The translations under genes and the position numbers were made by a program. Shown in pieces: positions 5,908-13,657 of a stretch of DNA of 13,657 nucleotides. The notes under the pieces are model-generated. The model saw only the letters and a program-made list of their open reading frames with translations, did not search any database and was not told where the DNA came from. Source of the stretch: Deltaproteobacteria bacterium. Lineage in GTDB: Bacteria > Desulfobacterota > Syntrophia > Syntrophales > JAAYKM01. The DNA is taken from assembly GCA_019136935.1 (NCBI GenBank), contig JAGVTI010000094.1, forward strand, positions 1 through 13,657. Direction: 5' to 3'. Each line of letters starts with the position of its first letter. The first letter of the stretch is position 1.

Positions 5908-8868
5908 ATGGCTTGGCTTCACAGATTCAATCCCCGACGCTTCGGAACACGGCTCATTATTCTGACTCTGTGTGCCGTTCTGATTCCCGTTGTTTTTTTC
6001 ATCATCGCCTTCAACTTCCATAACCGGAGCTTTGTCGGCGAGATCAACCGGGGAGTCGACAAAATTGAAAAACAGACGCAGTCCCGCATCGACCGCGCCA
6101 TCCGGAACATGGCGGAAACTTCGATCCGGGAAAAGGCCGAAGACGTCGTCCTGCAGCTGGATATCTACCTTGCCCAGCACCGCGGCCTGACTCTTCACGA
6201 TCTGCAGCAATCCCTGGAATTCAGGCGTCTGGCCGTACAGCCCTTCGGCATATCGGGTTACACGTCCGTCCACGATCTCTCGACCGGGATCTGCCGCTTC
6301 CACCTGAACGCGGAGCTGGAGAACCGGGAGGTCGAAGAATACGATACACTCTTTCCCGGATTGTTGCCCCTGACGGAGGAGGTCCGTCTTCAGAAGCGTG
6401 CTGGCTGCTACTATAATTGGACGGATTTTGACGGTCAGGTCTATACGAAATATATGTACATGATCGGTCTCAATACGACAACGGCGGACGGGGTCCGCCT
6501 GGCCGTGTCCAGTACGAGTTACCTGGACGAGTATGCCGAGCCGATGCGGCTCACTCACGAAGCCTTCCGTGAAATGACGGCGGGACTTATCCGGACCGTC
6601 AATGCTTTTTCCACGGCTTTCTGGCAGTCGTCCCTGATTCTGCTCATCGTGGCCGGTGGACTTCTGTTCTTCTTCTCCTATTGGATCGGAAAATATTTCT
6701 CCCGGACGATCGACGGCCTGAGGGAAGCGACGGCGAAAGTCAATAAGGGTGAATTCAACGTTTCCGTCGAGTCCCCGGTCAGAGGCGATTTGGGCGCCCT
6801 GGTGACGGATTTTAACAACATGTTCGTCCGCCTGGCCACGACGACGGTTTCCAAGCAGCGCCTGGAGGAAAGCGAGGCGAAACTCCGGGTCATCAACGAT
6901 GAACTGGTGAAGGAGATCGAAGAACGGCATCATGCCGAGGAGGCCCTGCGCATATCGGAGCAGAAATTCCGGAACCTTTTCGAATATTCCAAGGACGCCA
7001 TCATGATCCTTGACAAGGAGGGGTTCAAGGATTGCAACCAGGCAACCCTGGACATGTATCGATGCGGGACGAAAGAGGAATTCACGGCCCACCACCCGGC
7101 GGATATGTCCCCCCCCTTCCAGTCTTCGGGGGTGGACTCCTGGCAGGAGTCGCTGCGCCACATCGAAAAAGCCCTCGAAAACGGGTCCAGCTCCTTTAAT
7201 TGGGTGCACAAAAAGACAGACGGAACCCTTTTCCCCTGTGAAATCCTGCTGAGCCGGTTCGAGATGGAGGGGAAAGAGGTGGTTCAAGCGGTGGTTCGCG
7301 ATATCACGGAGCGGATCAAATCCGAAGAGGCCCTCCGGGAGAGTGAAAATCGCTTCCGTCTTCTTGCGGAAAGCACGCCGGTGGGAATTGCCGTTCTGAA
7401 TCCCGATCGGCAATTCGACTATTTTAATCCACGGTTCACCAAAATTTTCGGCTATAGCCGGGAAGATCTTCCCGACTGGAAGACGTGGTTTGAAATGGCG
7501 TATCCGGATCCGATGTACCGGAATGAGTTTGCTTCCTTTTATCAGGACGACGCGATGACCAAACCGGAACCGGCCAGTATGCGGGAGCGGATTCTGAACA
7601 TGCGCTGCAAGAATGGAGGTGAAAAAACCATTCATTTCCGGTCGGTCATCATGCCCAACCAGAATCACCTGCTGACTTTCGAGGATATTACCGAGTACCA
7701 GCAGATGCAAATCCAACTCCGGGAAGCGCAGAAGATGGAGGCCATCGGAACCCTGGCGGGGGGAATCGCCCACGATTTCAATAACCTGCTCATGGGTATC
7801 CAAGGATACGCTTCCCTGATGCTTCTGGAGATCGACGAGAAGCATCCCTTTTACGAGCATCTTGAAGCGATCGAAAAGCAGGTCCGCAGCGGGGCCGACC
7901 TGACCAAGCAACTCCTCGGCTATGCCCGGGGCGGCCGGTACGAAGTCAGGCCGACGAACATAAACGAACTCGTCGAACAGACCCTGAGCATGTTTTCCCG
8001 GACCCGGAAAGAACTGAATATCCACCGTTCCTACGGGGATTCCCTCTGGATCGTTGACGTCGACCGGCCCCAGGTCGAGCAGGTTCTGCTGAACCTGTTC
8101 CTGAATGCCTGGCAGGCGATGCCCGGCGGCGGCGATCTGTTTCTCGATACGTCGAATGTCCTGATTGACGAAGAAGAAGCGGCCGATATCGACCTCGTCC
8201 CGGGTTCTTACGTCTGCATCACCATCAGGGATACCGGTGTCGGCATGGATGAGTGGACCCGGGAAAGGATATTCGAACCTTTCTTCACGACGAAAGAAAT
8301 GGGGCGGGGAACGGGCCTGGGCCTGGCGACGGTCTACGGGATCGTCAGGGGGCACCACGGATTCATCAACGTGCATTCGGAAAGAGGCGAAGGATCCGTT
8401 TTCACGATTTATCTGCCGGCTTCTGAGGCCAGGCTGGAGGAGGAGAAGATGAGGCCGTCGGAAGAGCTGAAGAAAGGCGGCGAGACGATTCTTCTCATCG
8501 ACGATGAGGAGGTGGTTCTCATCGTGACGCGGCGGATCCTGAGGATGCTGGGATACACGGTCGTCACCGCTTCGTCGGGTTCCGAAGCCATTGAGATCTA
8601 CCGTTCCCGGCAGGACGAGATTTCCCTCGTCATTCTGGATATGATCATGCCGGGCATGGGCGGCCGGGAAGTTTTCGAGAGGTTGAAGCGGATCAACGCC
8701 TGCGTCCGGGTGATTCTATCCAGCGGCTACAGTGTCGAAGGGCAGGCCCAGGAAATCATCGACCAAGGCGCCCTGGCCTTTATTCAGAAACCTTTTTCGG
8801 CCAACAACCTGTCGGAGAAAATTCGGGAGGTCCTGGAAGCCGACATCTCCCATATCGAGAAAGATTAG
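5908..8868 (+). CDS. Hybrid sensor histidine kinase: periplasmic sensor, HAMP, two PAS, HisKA-HATPase, C-terminal receiver
   Basis: A 986-residue membrane sensor kinase with its own receiver. A first membrane helix at about 12-34 and a second at about 238-262 enclose a roughly 200-residue periplasmic sensor, probably Cache-like (GISGYTSVHDLSTG, CYYNWTDFDGQVYTKYMY); its ligand is unknown. Then come HAMP (about 263-315), a short coiled coil, PAS 1 (about 350-472) and PAS 2 (about 475-600). The NtrB-like phosphoacceptor region TLAGGIAHDFNN has His622. The ATPase has an N box at Asn733, DTGVGM (775-780) and GRGTGLGL (799-806). The receiver (about 860-980) has acidic Asp865/866, phosphoacceptor Asp911, Ser938/939 and Lys961. 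All catalytic residues are intact. The start follows GGGAG by 9 nt, with an in-frame stop just upstream. It has no partner regulator next to it, so output probably passes through an Hpt protein or a distant regulator. It converges with fmt. Confidence 0.96.
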   Translation: MAWLHRFNPRRFGTRLIILTLCAVLIPVVFFIIAFNFHNRSFVGEINRGVDKIEKQTQSRIDRAIRNMAETSIREKAEDVVLQLDIYLAQHRGLTLHDLQQSLEFRRLAVQPFGISGYTSVHDLSTGICRFHLNAELENREVEEYDTLFPGLLPLTEEVRLQKRAGCYYNWTDFDGQVYTKYMYMIGLNTTTADGVRLAVSSTSYLDEYAEPMRLTHEAFREMTAGLIRTVNAFSTAFWQSSLILLIVAGGLLFFFSYWIGKYFSRTIDGLREATAKVNKGEFNVSVESPVRGDLGALVTDFNNMFVRLATTTVSKQRLEESEAKLRVINDELVKEIEERHHAEEALRISEQKFRNLFEYSKDAIMILDKEGFKDCNQATLDMYRCGTKEEFTAHHPADMSPPFQSSGVDSWQESLRHIEKALENGSSSFNWVHKKTDGTLFPCEILLSRFEMEGKEVVQAVVRDITERIKSEEALRESENRFRLLAESTPVGIAVLNPDRQFDYFNPRFTKIFGYSREDLPDWKTWFEMAYPDPMYRNEFASFYQDDAMTKPEPASMRERILNMRCKNGGEKTIHFRSVIMPNQNHLLTFEDITEYQQMQIQLREAQKMEAIGTLAGGIAHDFNNLLMGIQGYASLMLLEIDEKHPFYEHLEAIEKQVRSGADLTKQLLGYARGGRYEVRPTNINELVEQTLSMFSRTRKELNIHRSYGDSLWIVDVDRPQVEQVLLNLFLNAWQAMPGGGDLFLDTSNVLIDEEEAADIDLVPGSYVCITIRDTGVGMDEWTRERIFEPFFTTKEMGRGTGLGLATVYGIVRGHHGFINVHSERGEGSVFTIYLPASEARLEEEKMRPSEELKKGGETILLIDDEEVVLIVTRRILRMLGYTVVTASSGSEAIEIYRSRQDEISLVILDMIMPGMGGREVFERLKRINACVRVILSSGYSVEGQAQEIIDQGALAFIQKPFSANNLSEKIREVLEADISHIEKD

Positions 8869-8891
8869 TGGGGGCCGCACGGAGAGAGAAC

Positions 8892-8910
8892 GAGGGTTTG
8901 TTTTGCCCTC
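8892..8910. terminator. Weak hairpin between the convergent kinase and fmt genes
   Basis: GAGGG (8892-8896) and CCCTC (8906-8910) form a 5-bp stem around the loop TTTGTTTTG. There is no T tract on either side, so intrinsic termination would be poor. It is the only hairpin seen in the 46-bp convergent spacer. Confidence 0.25.
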
Positions 8911-8914
8911 CAGG

Positions 8915-9853
8915 TTAACCCATGGTGGTTCCCGGTGTGATCCGATAACCCCGCAGAAAATCCCTTACGGACATCCGGTTCTTGTTTTCCATCTGGATAT
9001 CCTCCGGATAAACGAACCCGTCCGCCGCGGCGACGGCCGGTTCGCCTGCAGCCGGGTTGCTGACGGAGCCCGGCGCCGGCGGTGAAGGGGATGCCTCGCC
9101 CCGGGCGGCGTAGATCTTCAGTTTCTTGCCGTTCAGGAACGTGTACGCCCCGGGATCGGGAGACAAGCCCCGGATCAGGGACAGCACCTCCTTGACGCTC
9201 CTGCTCCAGTCGATCACACAGTCCTCTTTCCGGATCCTCGGGGCCGGGGTGGCCTTCGCATGGTCCTGCCTGATGGGACGGACCGACTGATCGATGATCA
9301 TCTCGATGGTCCGGTAGAGCATCCGGGCTCCTATTTCAGCCAGGCGGTCGTGGAGGCTTCCGAAATTCTCCTCCGGCAGGATCGGCACCGGCTCCTGAAG
9401 TAAAATATCCCCCGAATCGACGCCTTCGTCCATCCTCATGATCGTCATGCCCGTCGTCTCGTCCCCGTTGATCAGACTCCGCTGGATGGGGGCGGCCCCC
9501 CGGTATTTCGGCAGCAGGGACGGATGCACGTTGATGCAGCCCAGAGGGGGCCTGCTGATCATTTCTCCCGGCAGAATCTGCCCGAAGGCGGCGACGACGA
9601 CGAGTTCCGGCGCGAGATCCCGGAAAACCTGCAGGAACGCCTCGTCCCGGATTCTTTCCGGTTGAAGGACGGAAAGACCATGGGCTTCCGCGAGAATCTT
9701 GACCGGCGGCGGCGCCAACTGGCGTCCCCTTCCCCTGGGGCGGTCCGGCTGGGTGACGACGCCCGCCAGGGGCATCCGATGATCGATCAGGATTTTCAGA
9801 GACGGGACGGCAAACTCCGGTGTTCCCATGAAAAGGATGGACGGTTTGTGCAT
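8915..9853 (-). CDS. fmt: Methionyl-tRNA formyltransferase
   Basis: Transfers a formyl group from 10-formyl-tetrahydrofolate to initiator Met-tRNA. The 312-residue protein has the N-terminal formyltransferase domain (MGTPEFAVPSL at 9-19; QPDRPRGRGRQL at 35-46) and the folate/catalytic motif INVHPSLLPKYRGAAPIQ with Asn108 and His110. Asp146 in MDEGVDSGDIL completes the triad. The C-terminal tRNA-binding domain ends with NRMSVRDFLRGYRI; the linker before it (about 255-278) is rich in Ala, Pro and Ser. Length is normal. AAGGAGG lies 7 nt before the ATG, so the start is firm. It follows priA by 61 bp but has its own promoter. The deformylase gene def, often its neighbour, is not here, nor does rsmB follow directly. 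Confidence 0.96.
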   Translation of the reverse strand: MHKPSILFMGTPEFAVPSLKILIDHRMPLAGVVTQPDRPRGRGRQLAPPPVKILAEAHGLSVLQPERIRDEAFLQVFRDLAPELVVVAAFGQILPGEMISRPPLGCINVHPSLLPKYRGAAPIQRSLINGDETTGMTIMRMDEGVDSGDILLQEPVPILPEENFGSLHDRLAEIGARMLYRTIEMIIDQSVRPIRQDHAKATPAPRIRKEDCVIDWSRSVKEVLSLIRGLSPDPGAYTFLNGKKLKIYAARGEASPSPPAPGSVSNPAAGEPAVAAADGFVYPEDIQMENKNRMSVRDFLRGYRITPGTTMG

Positions 9854-9874
9854 GGTGTGGCCTCCTTGGGCCGG

Positions 9875-9903
9875 AATATAGGAAAATGGGACCGGCCTGT
9901 CAA
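9875..9903 (-). promoter_or_regulatory. Sigma70-type promoter for fmt
   Basis: On the minus strand, a perfect TTGACA (9903-9898) is followed by a 17-bp spacer and TATATT (9880-9875, 5 of 6). It lies entirely between the priA stop and the fmt ribosome site, giving a very short leader of about 15 nt. GGCCGG and CCGGCC inside and just after the promoter are inverted repeats that could also form a small hairpin or an operator. This is the best promoter match in the window. Confidence 0.7.
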
Positions 9904-9914
9904 GAAAAAGGGGG

Positions 9915-12341
9915 CTACATGAAATGGAGAGGATCCACGTCGGGTATGATCCGCAGGGAACCCGTCTTTCCCAGACGGAGGATTTCCCGGGCCAGCCCGT
10001 GGAGGGATTTGATTTCTTTCCCTTTCAGGAGAATCTGCCAGCGGTACCTTCCCCGGATTCTTTCGATGGGTGAACGGGTCGGTCCGATGACCTCGATCCG
10101 CTGATAGGACCGTTCACGGTTCCGTATCGCCGTCAGGTCCATCTTCAGGACTTCCATGTCCCGCTGCGCCCGGACCGGGTCGACGGCGGAGAGGTGAAGG
10201 GTGATCATGCGGGAGAAGGGAGGATAGGAGAAGTTCTTGCGCAGTTTGATTTCCTCTTCGAAGAAGGACGGGTAATCGTGCCGGCTGGCCTTCATGACGG
10301 CGTAATGGTCCGGATTGAGGCTCTGGATGATGACCCGGCCCGGAACATCCCCCCGTCCGCTCCGTCCCGAAACCTGGGTGAGGAGTTGGAATGTCCGTTC
10401 GGCGGCCCGGAAGTCGGGAACGTTCAGGGACAGATCCGCGGAAATCACGCCGATCAGGTTGATAAGGGGGAAATCATGACCTTTGGTAATCATCTGGGTT
10501 CCCACGAGGATATCGATTTCCCGTTTCTCCAGCTGCCGGAGTATCTCTTCGCGATTCCCCCGTCCGGCGACCGTGTCCCGGTCCATCCGCCCGATGGCGG
10601 CCTGGGGGAAATGCCGCCGGACCTCGGCCTCCAGGCGTTCCGTTCCGGTTCCGTAACGGAGTACGCGCCCTCCTCCGCAGGCGGGGCAGGTTTCTCTCAT
10701 TTTTTCGCTGTAATCGCAGTAATGACAGTGCAGACGATTCGTATCGCTGTGGAAGGTCAGGGAAACCGTGCAATGGGGGCATGAGAACCCGTTCCGGCAG
10801 TCCGGGCAGTAGAAAAAGGTGTGAAAGCCCCGCCGGTTGAGAAACAGCAGGGTCTGGTATCCTCCGCTTAGGCTGTCGGATATGGCACGGACCAGGGGGG
10901 TGGAAAGGACGGGAACGGTTCCCGTTTCATCCCTTTCTTTGTCCATGGCGACGATTTCCACTTCCGGCAGGGGCCTGTTTTCAACCCGGCTGGGAAGGGA
11001 AAGGCAGGCATATTTACCCGACCGGGCGTGATAATAGGTCTGCAGTCCCGGCGTGGCGGATCCCAGAACAACGACCGCGCCGGACATCCGCCCCCGGATG
11101 ATGGCGGCGTCCCGCCCGTTATAGCAGGTCCGCTCGTCCTGCTTGTACGACCCGTCGTGCTCTTCGTCGACAACGACCAGCCTCAGGTTCTTCACGGGGG
11201 CGAAGACGGCGGACCGCGCCCCGACGACGATTTTAACGTCTCCCCGGCGGATGCGCCGCCACTGGTCGTAACGAACGGCTGCGGGGATGTCGCTGTGAAG
11301 GACCGCGATTTCACGTTCCGGGAAACGGGAGCGGATTCGTTTTGTAAGCTGGGTCGTCAGGGATATTTCCGGCACCAGAAAAAGAACGCCGCCTTCGTTT
11401 CGGAGCGCCTCCTCCGCGGCGTTCAGATAGACCTCGGTTTTCCCGCTTCCCGTCACGCCATGGAGAAGAATGACGGAAAAACGTGCCTGTCCGAGTTTTT
11501 CCCCGATTTTCCGGACCGCCTTAACCTGTTCCGGGTTGAGGACGGGCCGTTCAGCCAGGCGGCCCGCCTGGGAGGGTGTTGCGTTTCCACGGAACGTTTC
11601 TTTTTCCGTTATGCGGAGGCATCCCTTTTTCCTGAGCGCCTCCAGCAGGGCCGGTGTATAACAACGGCTGCCTTTCAACCCGGAAAGGGGTATGTCGCCG
11701 CTGCTTCCAATAGAATCGAGAAGCGCCTGCTGCCTGGCCGTGAGGGTGACTCCATCCGGAAACGGCACGGCGCGGGAAACCCACTTTTCCGTTTTACTGC
11801 CGATACCGACGTGTTTGATCCGTTCCTCAATGACGATGAGGCGGCGTTCCTGGAGCGCCGCCAGGGAATCTGACAAGGCCCTGCCGGCCATGAGCCGGCC
11901 GGCCTCCGTCTGTGAGATTCCGCCGGGCCTGTCCCGAAGGAGATTCATCAGGAACGTTTCCTGCTCGGAAAGAGTCTCCTCGATCGGGACGTCACAACGG
12001 GGCGCCGGTAAAATCAACCGTTCGATTTTGGGGGTGATGCCCGGGGGAAGTGCTTCCGCCAGGATCCTGCCGATGGGCTGCAGGTAGTAACCGGACAGCC
12101 AGCGGTAGAAGAGCAGATCTTCCGGGTCGAAAAGGGGTTCCGTGTCGAGAATACGGAGGATGTCTCTGGTTTCAGGGTGATCCGATTCCGCCAGAACTTC
12201 CAGGATGTAGGCGGCAAGGGTTTTCTTGCCGAAAGGGACAAGGACCCTTTTGCCGGGTTCCACGGCGGATTCCAGAGATGGAGGGACCGCGTAGAGGAAG
12301 GTCCTGTCTGTCGGGATGTTAACGGCGGTTTTGACGAACAT
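9915..12341 (-). CDS. priA: Primosomal protein N' (replication restart helicase PriA)
   Basis: 3'-to-5' DNA helicase that recognises stalled forks and reloads the replicative helicase. The 808-residue protein begins with the DNA-binding domain (MFVKTAVNIPTDRTFLYAVP). A long winged-helix linker follows. Walker A is GVTGSGKT with Lys301, and Walker B is DEEH at 392-395. Eight zinc-binding cysteines (512, 515, 521, 524, 539, 542, 552, 555) are inserted in the second helicase lobe. Late motifs are GTQMITKGHDFP and QVSGRSGRGDVPGRVIIQ. It ends with the PriA C-terminal domain. Slightly longer than E. coli PriA (732); the extra length is in the linker before Walker A. The ribosome site (GGAG 11 nt upstream) is modest, but the N-terminal motif fixes the start. 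It lies 114 bp downstream of the DksA-like gene. Confidence 0.96.
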   Translation of the reverse strand: MFVKTAVNIPTDRTFLYAVPPSLESAVEPGKRVLVPFGKKTLAAYILEVLAESDHPETRDILRILDTEPLFDPEDLLFYRWLSGYYLQPIGRILAEALPPGITPKIERLILPAPRCDVPIEETLSEQETFLMNLLRDRPGGISQTEAGRLMAGRALSDSLAALQERRLIVIEERIKHVGIGSKTEKWVSRAVPFPDGVTLTARQQALLDSIGSSGDIPLSGLKGSRCYTPALLEALRKKGCLRITEKETFRGNATPSQAGRLAERPVLNPEQVKAVRKIGEKLGQARFSVILLHGVTGSGKTEVYLNAAEEALRNEGGVLFLVPEISLTTQLTKRIRSRFPEREIAVLHSDIPAAVRYDQWRRIRRGDVKIVVGARSAVFAPVKNLRLVVVDEEHDGSYKQDERTCYNGRDAAIIRGRMSGAVVVLGSATPGLQTYYHARSGKYACLSLPSRVENRPLPEVEIVAMDKERDETGTVPVLSTPLVRAISDSLSGGYQTLLFLNRRGFHTFFYCPDCRNGFSCPHCTVSLTFHSDTNRLHCHYCDYSEKMRETCPACGGGRVLRYGTGTERLEAEVRRHFPQAAIGRMDRDTVAGRGNREEILRQLEKREIDILVGTQMITKGHDFPLINLIGVISADLSLNVPDFRAAERTFQLLTQVSGRSGRGDVPGRVIIQSLNPDHYAVMKASRHDYPSFFEEEIKLRKNFSYPPFSRMITLHLSAVDPVRAQRDMEVLKMDLTAIRNRERSYQRIEVIGPTRSPIERIRGRYRWQILLKGKEIKSLHGLAREILRLGKTGSLRIIPDVDPLHFM

Positions 12342-12455
12342 CTTGGCCGTTTCTCCGAATCCACCTCCGGAAAAAATGGAAGCCCCCGTCAGCCGAACAA
12401 CCTGCGCGGGGCAACGGACGGCGGCCGACGATCGAAAAGGAAGCGCGGACCCGGG

Positions 12456-12818
12456 TCACTCTCCCTTCAACTTTTCGAGCTTTTCCTGCTTGGTCTTGCA
12501 GTCGATGCAGAGCGTGGTGACGGGCCGTGCCATAAGACGCTTTTCCGAAATGGGCCCGCCGCACGATTCACAGATCCCGAAGGTGCCGTCGTCGATGCGC
12601 TTGATCGCTTCCTGCATCTTGGCGATAAGCTTCCTCTCCCGATCCCGGATACGCAATTCGAAATTCCTGTCCGACTCCAGGGAGGCCCGGTCGGTCGGAT
12701 CGGGAAAATTAACTTTTTCGTTGGTCATTTCCGAGACGGTTTTTTCCGCCTCGTTCAGGAGTTCATTGATTTTCTGAGTCAACATAAATCTGAAGAACGC
12801 TAATTTTTCCGGCTTCAT
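12456..12818 (-). CDS. DksA/TraR-family zinc-finger transcription regulator
   Basis: RNA polymerase secondary-channel regulator of the DksA/TraR family. The chosen start gives 120 residues. An N-terminal coiled coil has the tip motif DPTDRA (Asp40, Asp43, Ala45), the DxxDxA residues needed for DksA action on polymerase. The C-terminal zinc finger has Cys83, Cys86, Cys104 and Cys107 (GICESCGGPISEKRL ... TLCIDCK). Three nearby ATGs are possible: 12833, 12824 and 12818. GGAG overlaps the first, lies 3 nt before the second and 9 nt before the third, so the last (MKPEKLAFFR) is chosen; homologues also tend to start MK. It is shorter than E. coli DksA (151) and closer to the short deltaproteobacterial forms. 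It may mediate ppGpp responses, but paralogues are common, so no gene symbol is given. Confidence 0.9.
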   Translation of the reverse strand: MKPEKLAFFRFMLTQKINELLNEAEKTVSEMTNEKVNFPDPTDRASLESDRNFELRIRDRERKLIAKMQEAIKRIDDGTFGICESCGGPISEKRLMARPVTTLCIDCKTKQEKLEKLKGE

Positions 12819-12864
12819 GGTCATGCACTCCATTTTTTTCCACAGTCTGTCGAAAGGATCGTAC

Positions 12865-12893
12865 TAAATACACGAAAGGGCCTGGTTTGTAAA
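12865..12893 (-). promoter_or_regulatory. Candidate promoter for the DksA-like gene
   Basis: On the minus strand, TTTACA (12893-12888, 5 of 6) and TATTTA (12870-12865, 3 of 6) have a 17-bp spacer in the 12834-12948 gap. The -10 match is poor. No terminator is evident after rfaE2, so readthrough is also possible. Confidence 0.33.
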
Positions 12894-12948
12894 GGAGAAA
12901 AACACCCCCGGCCATGATTCTCGATATAATGTAATATGCCGATAATAT

Positions 12949-13464
12949 TTAACTATCCTTGTTGTTCGCCGTTGTTCCGATTCGCCCCGAGCGGTAGACG
13001 GTCCGGATCTTCTCAACGATATTGGTGGTGGAAGCTCCCTTGATTTCCGGGATGACGGCGACCCGTCCTCCCCAGCTCCGGACGGCGTCCCGGCCGACGA
13101 TCTTTTCCTCCTCCCAGTCCCCGCCCTTGATCAGAACGTCCGGTTTCAGGTATTCGATCAGTTCAAGAGGGGTCGGTTCCTCGAAAATGGTGACATAGTC
13201 GACCGATTCCAGGGCTGCCATGACGTCGGCCCGTTCCTCCTCAGGTACGATGGGCCTTTTCTCGCCCTTGATGGCCCGGACGGAGGTGTCGCTGTTCAGG
13301 GCCAGAACCAGGACGTCCCCTTCCTTTTTCGCTTCCCGCAGGTAGCGGACATGTCCGACATGGAGGATGTCGAAGCAGCCGTTGGTGAAAACGATTTTTT
13401 TCCCCTGCCTGTGCAGGGCATCGATTTCGGACTTTAAATCGTCCCGGGACATGATTTTGCCCAT
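12949..13464 (-). CDS. rfaE2: D-glycero-beta-D-manno-heptose 1-phosphate adenylyltransferase (stand-alone)
   Basis: Activates heptose 1-phosphate with ATP to ADP-heptose, a precursor of the LPS inner core; cytosolic. The 171-residue protein is a single nucleotidyltransferase domain: FTNGCFDILHVGHVRYLREAK with the HVGH motif (35-38), LNSDTSVRAIKGEKRPI, then LKPDVLIKGGDW and STTNIVEKI. In E. coli this domain is fused to the heptose kinase as HldE; here it is separate, as in many non-enteric bacteria. GGAG lies 7 nt before the ATG. It starts 42 bp after the comF-like stop and probably shares its transcript. The last 12 or so residues are a non-conserved tail. The kinase partner (rfaE1/hldA) is not in the window. 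Confidence 0.93.
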   Translation of the reverse strand: MGKIMSRDDLKSEIDALHRQGKKIVFTNGCFDILHVGHVRYLREAKKEGDVLVLALNSDTSVRAIKGEKRPIVPEEERADVMAALESVDYVTIFEEPTPLELIEYLKPDVLIKGGDWEEEKIVGRDAVRSWGGRVAVIPEIKGASTTNIVEKIRTVYRSGRIGTTANNKDS

Positions 13465-13506
13465 GAATCGACTCCTTCCTTGAAAAATTTTTTTCGGCCG
13501 GCCGGT

Positions 13507-13657
13507 TCAGGAAAGAGCGCGACTCAAGGTTAAAATCGCCACACCCGCGGCACCCGACCGCATCAAGGCCCGGGCGCATTCTCCTGCCGTACTGCCCGTC
13601 GTGTATACGTCATCGACGACGATGATTTTTTCCCCCTTCACCCGGGACGGTTTTGTC
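13507..13657 (-). CDS. ComF-family phosphoribosyltransferase, C-terminal 50 codons (cut by window edge)
   Basis: The minus-strand frame from the right edge to the TGA at 13507-13509 gives TKPSRVKGEKIIVVDDVYTT and continues GSTAGECARAL to end ...LSRALS. The VVDDVYTTGST stretch is the PRPP-binding loop of type I phosphoribosyltransferases. With the alanine-rich end it fits the C-terminus of ComF/GntX-like proteins, linked in some bacteria to DNA uptake or DNA-derived nucleotide use. The N-terminal zinc-ribbon part lies outside the window. Other PRTases such as orotate or adenine PRTase share the loop, but their tails after it are longer. Confidence 0.75.
   Translation of the reverse strand, partial: TKPSRVKGEKIIVVDDVYTTGSTAGECARALMRSGAAGVAILTLSRALS

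Noticed and set aside
5824..8376. 850-codon open frame antisense to the sensor kinase
   Set aside because: It mirrors the kinase, whose domains and catalytic residues are intact. The antisense product is rich in Arg/His/Gly/Pro with no recognisable motif, as expected for the complement of GC-rich codons.
11028..11873. 281-codon plus-strand frame inside priA
   Set aside because: It runs opposite the Walker and linker region of a clear PriA and shows no motif of its own.
12342..12455. Search for a terminator or promoter between the DksA-like gene and priA
   Set aside because: There is a short T run but no stem of useful length, and no paired -35/-10 boxes.
12901..12948. AT-rich ATAT/ATAATATT repeats after rfaE2 as a terminator
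   Set aside because: The complementarity is low-complexity AT with no GC stem followed by a T tract.

Overview
The window reads as chromosomal DNA from a Gram-negative bacterium. A Desulfobacterota (former Deltaproteobacteria) relative of the Syntrophus type is the best guess. The pointers are a type II secretion inner-membrane gene, an outer-membrane-type DUF3568 lipoprotein, a stand-alone heptose-1-phosphate adenylyltransferase (LPS core), a long-form purC, a multi-PAS hybrid sensor kinase, and intergenic palindromic repeats of the 'TCGTAAAAAGT / GTCATTCCGG' and 'GTCATTTCGA' kinds that I recall from such genomes. The lineage is inferred from gene content; no rRNA or phylogenetic marker was compared.

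Layout. Everything except one gene lies on the minus strand. Read in the direction of transcription from the right edge, the genes are: the end of a comF-like phosphoribosyltransferase (cut by the edge), rfaE2, a DksA/TraR-type zinc-finger regulator, priA, and fmt with its own good sigma70-type promoter. A plus-strand 986-residue hybrid sensor kinase then converges on fmt. Beyond it the minus strand resumes with rsmB, a metallo-beta-lactamase-fold hydrolase, purC, a probable 48-codon cysteine-rich small gene, dnaJ, a DUF3568 lipoprotein and the first 200 codons of gspF, cut by the left edge.

The longest non-coding stretch (5367-5907) lies between the divergent rsmB and sensor kinase genes. 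It holds a nested pair of palindromic repeat elements. A 131-bp element with 9-bp perfect terminal inverted repeats sits inside an older palindromic element and is flanked by a TTG duplication. Removing it restores the palindrome of the host element. To its right, in front of the kinase, are a long-loop inverted repeat and three GAAATC repeats.

How the genes fit together. Most are housekeeping genes: replication restart (PriA), stringent-type transcription control (DksA-like), initiator-tRNA formylation (Fmt), 16S rRNA methylation (RsmB), purine synthesis (PurC), protein folding (DnaJ) and LPS heptose activation (RfaE2). The left group (dnaJ, lipoprotein, gspF) is tightly spaced and probably co-transcribed, linking a chaperone and an envelope lipoprotein to the type II secretion system. 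The most novel candidates are the small gene between purC and dnaJ, which overlaps both neighbours by ATGA, and the nested repeat. The orphan kinase placed between fmt and rsmB is also worth a look. No complete transposase gene, CRISPR array, tRNA or rRNA was seen.
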